Origin: RUG100 sp050953405
GTDB lineage: Bacteria; Bacillota; Clostridia; Peptostreptococcales; Anaerovoracaceae
DNA: 64,000 nt
Direction of reading: 5' to 3'
Assembly (NCBI GenBank): GCA_050953405.1
Contig: JBMNMP010000001.1
Span: forward strand, 806,001 to 870,000
Below are positions 61,331-64,000 of this stretch, one piece after another. A program made the position numbers and the translations under genes. The stretch's first letter is position 1. Each line of letters begins with the position of its first letter. Below the pieces are notes generated by a model. It was not told the origin of the DNA, made no database searches, and saw only the letters and a program-made list of their open reading frames with translations.

Positions 61331-61935
61331 CGGGTGCACTGGCTGTGAAAGGCCCTACGATTGCGGTGCTCGGATGCGGGCTTGACGTGCCTTACCCCTG
61401 GGCTAACAGAAACCTGAAGGAGTCGATAATCAGGGAGGGCCTTGTCATCAGTGAATACGAAGAGGGAACACAGCCGGTAAAGTACACTTTTCCTGTCAGG
61501 AACCGCATCATCAGCGGACTGGCGGAATGCGGCGTGGTCGTGGAGGCGAGACTCAACAGCGGCGCTCTGATCACTGCGGAGAACCTCAACACGCAGGGCA
61601 AAGATGTTTATTTGGTGCCCGGCAATATCAACAGCGCCAGCAGCATGGGCAGCAACGGCCTGCTGCGTGACGGAGCGACACTGCTGACGGCTGTCGATGA
61701 GATACTGGATTATATGCATATTAAAAAGAAGGAAGATCCCGGGATCATCGCTTCCATGGGAGAGCACGAAAAGGCTGTCTACAGAGCCCTGCTGGACGGG
61801 CGTGAGATGACGATCGGAGAGCTCTCTCAGGCGCTGAGACTGGGTCCTTCCAGGGTGAACGGTATTGTGACTATTCTGGAAATGAAGGGGCTGGTGTATA
61901 CGTCTCTGGGCAAAGTTTTTATTGCAAAAATTTAA
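61331..61935 (+). pseudogene. dprA: dprA, 3' part only, cut by the element
   Basis: DprA loads RecA on incoming ssDNA during transformation. Homology resumes at GALAVKGPTIAVLGCGLDVPYP and covers the second half of the Rossmann fold (RNRIISGLAECGVVVEARLNSGAL) and the C-terminal winged helix (VYRALLDGREMTIGELSQAL). The N-terminal SAM domain and the GSR and G-SGxAxGID motifs are gone. A GTG at 61345 could start a 196-residue fragment but has no good ribosome site. The frame is closed upstream by TAG at 61327. Confidence 0.92.
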
Positions 61936-61949
61936 AATTATAGTATAAT
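61922..61949 (+). promoter_or_regulatory. promoter of topA
   Basis: TTGCAA (61922-61927) and TATAAT (61944-61949) are 16 bp apart and overlap the dprA stop, so topA does not depend on the broken comM-dprA operon. Confidence 0.65.
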
Positions 61950-61990
61950 CACAAGTTATACGAGACATATGCACATTGGAGAAAGGGATA

Positions 61991-64000
61991 ATGTCAGCAA
62001 CCAAAGCAAAAACAAAGACCAAAACTAAAAAGAAACTCGTCATTGTGGAGTCGCCTTCCAAGGCGAAAACAATCGGGAAATTCCTGGGCAGCAGATACCG
62101 CGTGGTGGCTTCTGTAGGCCACGTTAGAGATCTCCCGAAGAGCAAGATGGGTATCGATATAGAAAACGACTTCGAGCCGCAGTACATTAACATACGCGGT
62201 AAGGGAGATGTAATAAAGCAGCTGAAAAAAGAAGCCAAAAATGCGTCGCAGGTTTATCTGGCAACTGACCCGGACCGTGAGGGAGAGGCCATATCCTGGC
62301 ATCTGGCTTATCTGCTGGGGATCGATGAACATGAACCCTGCAGGATAGTGTTCAATGAAATAACAAAAAATGCTATCCAGAACGCTGTCAAAGAGCCGCG
62401 TGAGATAGACCTCAACCTGGTGGATGCTCAGCAGGCGAGGCGTGTACTCGATAGATTAGTTGGCTACAACATCAGTCCTCTGCTCTGGAGAAAGATCAGG
62501 AGAGGGCTGTCGGCGGGACGCGTGCAGAGCGCGGCGCTGAAGATAATATGCGACAGAGAAAACGAAATCAAAGCCTTCACACCTGAAGAATTCTGGAATA
62601 TAATCGCTGAATTCAAAAAGGGGAAGGCTTTTGAAGCGAAATTGATGACCTTCGATGGCAAAAAAATCAAGATAGGTAACAAGGAAGAGGCCGACAGGAT
62701 ACTGGCCGACCTCAAAGAAGGCGGCTATACTGTTGGTAAAGTGGAAGAAAGGGACCGGCATACCAGACCGCAGGCCCCGTTCACAACCAGCAGCATGCAG
62801 CAGGATGCTTCCAACAAGCTGCGCTTCAATACGCGCAAGACCATGATGATCGCCCAGCAGCTCTATGAAGGTATAGAGATCAAGGGGCGCGGCACCGTGG
62901 GTCTGGTCACCTACATCAGAACAGACTCGGTCCGCATTTCAAATGAAGCTAAAGCAGCTGCCGCGGGATTCATTACCGAAAATTTCGGGAAAGAATATCA
63001 TGGGAACAATTCTTTCAGCAACAAAAAGAAGGAAGTCCAGGATGCGCATGAGGCGATCAGACCTGCTGATGTTACTCTGACCCCGGCGGAGGTGAAGGAT
63101 TCGCTTTCAAAGGATCAGTTCGGACTGTATGATCTGATCTGGCGCAGATTCATGGCCAGTCAGATGACACCGGCCCATTATGCAGGCGTTTCCGCTAACA
63201 TAATAAATGGAAAGTATACCTTCAGAGCTACGGGCTCCAAGCTCAAGTTCGACGGTTATTTAAAGGTGTATTCTCCGGGGAAAGAAGAAGACAGGCTGCT
63301 GCCTGCCCTGGAGGAGGGCGAACAGCTGCAGGCTGAGAATGTAAAGGGTGAACAGAGCTTTACACAGCCGCCGGCGAGATTCACCGAAGCCAGCCTGGTA
63401 AAGGATCTGGAAGAAAAGGACATCGGCAGGCCCAGCACATATGCGCCTATTGTGGCCACACTGGTGGACAGAAGATATGTAAAGCGGGAAAAGCGCAGTC
63501 TGGTGCCCACGGACCTCGGCTTCCTGGTCACCCAGATGATGGAAGAATATTTCAAGGATATAGTTGATGCCGGGTTTACGGCGGAGATGGAGGACAAGCT
63601 GGACGATGTAGAAGTCAAAGGCACCCCGTGGAAGGGCGTCATCCGTGATTTCTACAAGAATTTCTCCAAGGAGCTGGAAGTGGCCGACTCCAAGATCGAG
63701 AAGGTCGAGTTCGAGGATGAAAAGACCGATGAGGTTTGTGAACTCTGCGGAAAGCCCATGGTCATCAAGCACGGCAGGTTCGGAAAGTTTCTGGCCTGCA
63801 GCGGATATCCGGAGTGCAAGAATACAAAACCGATAGTGAAATCGACGGGCGTCCCCTGCCCGGTGTGCGGCAAGGATATCCTGGAACGCCGCAGCAAGAG
63901 GGGCAGGATATTCTACGGATGCAGCGGGTACCCCGACTGCACGCAGGTATTCTGGAACAAACCCATCAACAAAAAATGCCCCAAGTGCGGCAGCCTTCTG
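61991..64000 (+). CDS. topA: DNA topoisomerase I, 3' end outside window
   Basis: This type IA enzyme relaxes negative supercoils. 670 codons are visible: the Toprim domain (KLVIVESPSKAKTIGKFLG and LATDPDREGEAISWHL), the active tyrosine Y308 in TYIRTDSVRIS, GRPSTYAPIV, and the start of C-terminal zinc ribbons (CELCGKPM...CSGYPEC from about residue 582, CPVCGKDI...CSGYPDC, and CPKCGSLL at the edge). A GAGAAAGGG site precedes ATG 61991. The basic lysine/threonine N-terminal run is short and harmless. Confidence 0.97.
   Translation, partial: MSATKAKTKTKTKKKLVIVESPSKAKTIGKFLGSRYRVVASVGHVRDLPKSKMGIDIENDFEPQYINIRGKGDVIKQLKKEAKNASQVYLATDPDREGEAISWHLAYLLGIDEHEPCRIVFNEITKNAIQNAVKEPREIDLNLVDAQQARRVLDRLVGYNISPLLWRKIRRGLSAGRVQSAALKIICDRENEIKAFTPEEFWNIIAEFKKGKAFEAKLMTFDGKKIKIGNKEEADRILADLKEGGYTVGKVEERDRHTRPQAPFTTSSMQQDASNKLRFNTRKTMMIAQQLYEGIEIKGRGTVGLVTYIRTDSVRISNEAKAAAAGFITENFGKEYHGNNSFSNKKKEVQDAHEAIRPADVTLTPAEVKDSLSKDQFGLYDLIWRRFMASQMTPAHYAGVSANIINGKYTFRATGSKLKFDGYLKVYSPGKEEDRLLPALEEGEQLQAENVKGEQSFTQPPARFTEASLVKDLEEKDIGRPSTYAPIVATLVDRRYVKREKRSLVPTDLGFLVTQMMEEYFKDIVDAGFTAEMEDKLDDVEVKGTPWKGVIRDFYKNFSKELEVADSKIEKVEFEDEKTDEVCELCGKPMVIKHGRFGKFLACSGYPECKNTKPIVKSTGVPCPVCGKDILERRSKRGRIFYGCSGYPDCTQVFWNKPINKKCPKCGSLL

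Noticed and set aside
61162..62238. 358-codon minus-strand frame over the dprA remnant and topA start
   Set aside because: It crosses the junction and opposes certain coding sequence; no ribosome site or recognisable motif.

Overview
The window reads as a chromosome of a low-to-mid GC Gram-positive anaerobe, most likely a Clostridia-class Bacillota. The reasons are strong AGGAGG-type ribosome binding sites, a sigma-54 gene beside a gap-pgk-tpi glycolytic operon, a K+-dependent-type membrane pyrophosphatase, and the order yraN-comM-dprA-topA. The genus is not determined; this is inference from gene content. Chromosomal genes at both ends are visibly more GC-rich than the central 36 kb.

Layout. 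1-25421 is chromosome: a partial gene; DUF5685 protein, J-domain protein and membrane protein; a hydantoinase/NCS1-transporter pair; nth; a SEC-C protein; hom; trmL; rpoN-gap-pgk-tpiA; secG; hppA; a tiny 23-codon transcription unit; rnr; trkA-trkH-trkH; an MBL hydrolase and a Cof-type HAD phosphatase; yraN; and the 5' 60% of comM. From 25422 to about 61330 lies an integrated, degenerate prophage-like element. From 61331 the chromosome resumes inside dprA, followed by topA, which runs off the window. The 3' part of comM and the 5' part of dprA (about 1.1 kb judged from family lengths) are missing, so insertion went together with a deletion and both competence genes are broken.

The element has a phage backbone: early genes, a Cas4-like DUF2800 nuclease, a DUF2815 protein, family A DNA polymerase with an intein, VapE-type primase/helicase, VRR-NUC nuclease, SNF2-type helicase, a late regulator, HNH, DNA methylase, terS, terL, a serine recombinase and an XRE repressor. 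No portal, protease, capsid, tail or lysis gene is present. The HNH, methylase, one virulence-type gene, terS and the recombinase C-terminus carry frameshifts, so the phage cannot make virions from this window.

Cargo loaded into this backbone is mostly intact and looks like conflict or defence genes. (1) Left end: SymE-like and AbrB-like small genes, three adenine/amino DNA methyltransferases, and facing them an operon XRE regulator - HamA-like (DUF1837) - HamB-like helicase - putative PD-(D/E)XK endonuclease. (2) Middle: a three-gene cassette under its own promoter encoding an HTH-DprA/SMF protein, a phosphoribosyltransferase-domain protein and a zinc-ribbon protein. (3) Right end: a GIY-YIG protein, an RnlA/RnlB (RNase LS) toxin-antitoxin pair and an unrecognised gene pair. 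The best candidates for a poorly described system are the DprA-PRTase-Zn-ribbon cassette and the Hachiman-like operon joined to a nuclease and three methyltransferases.
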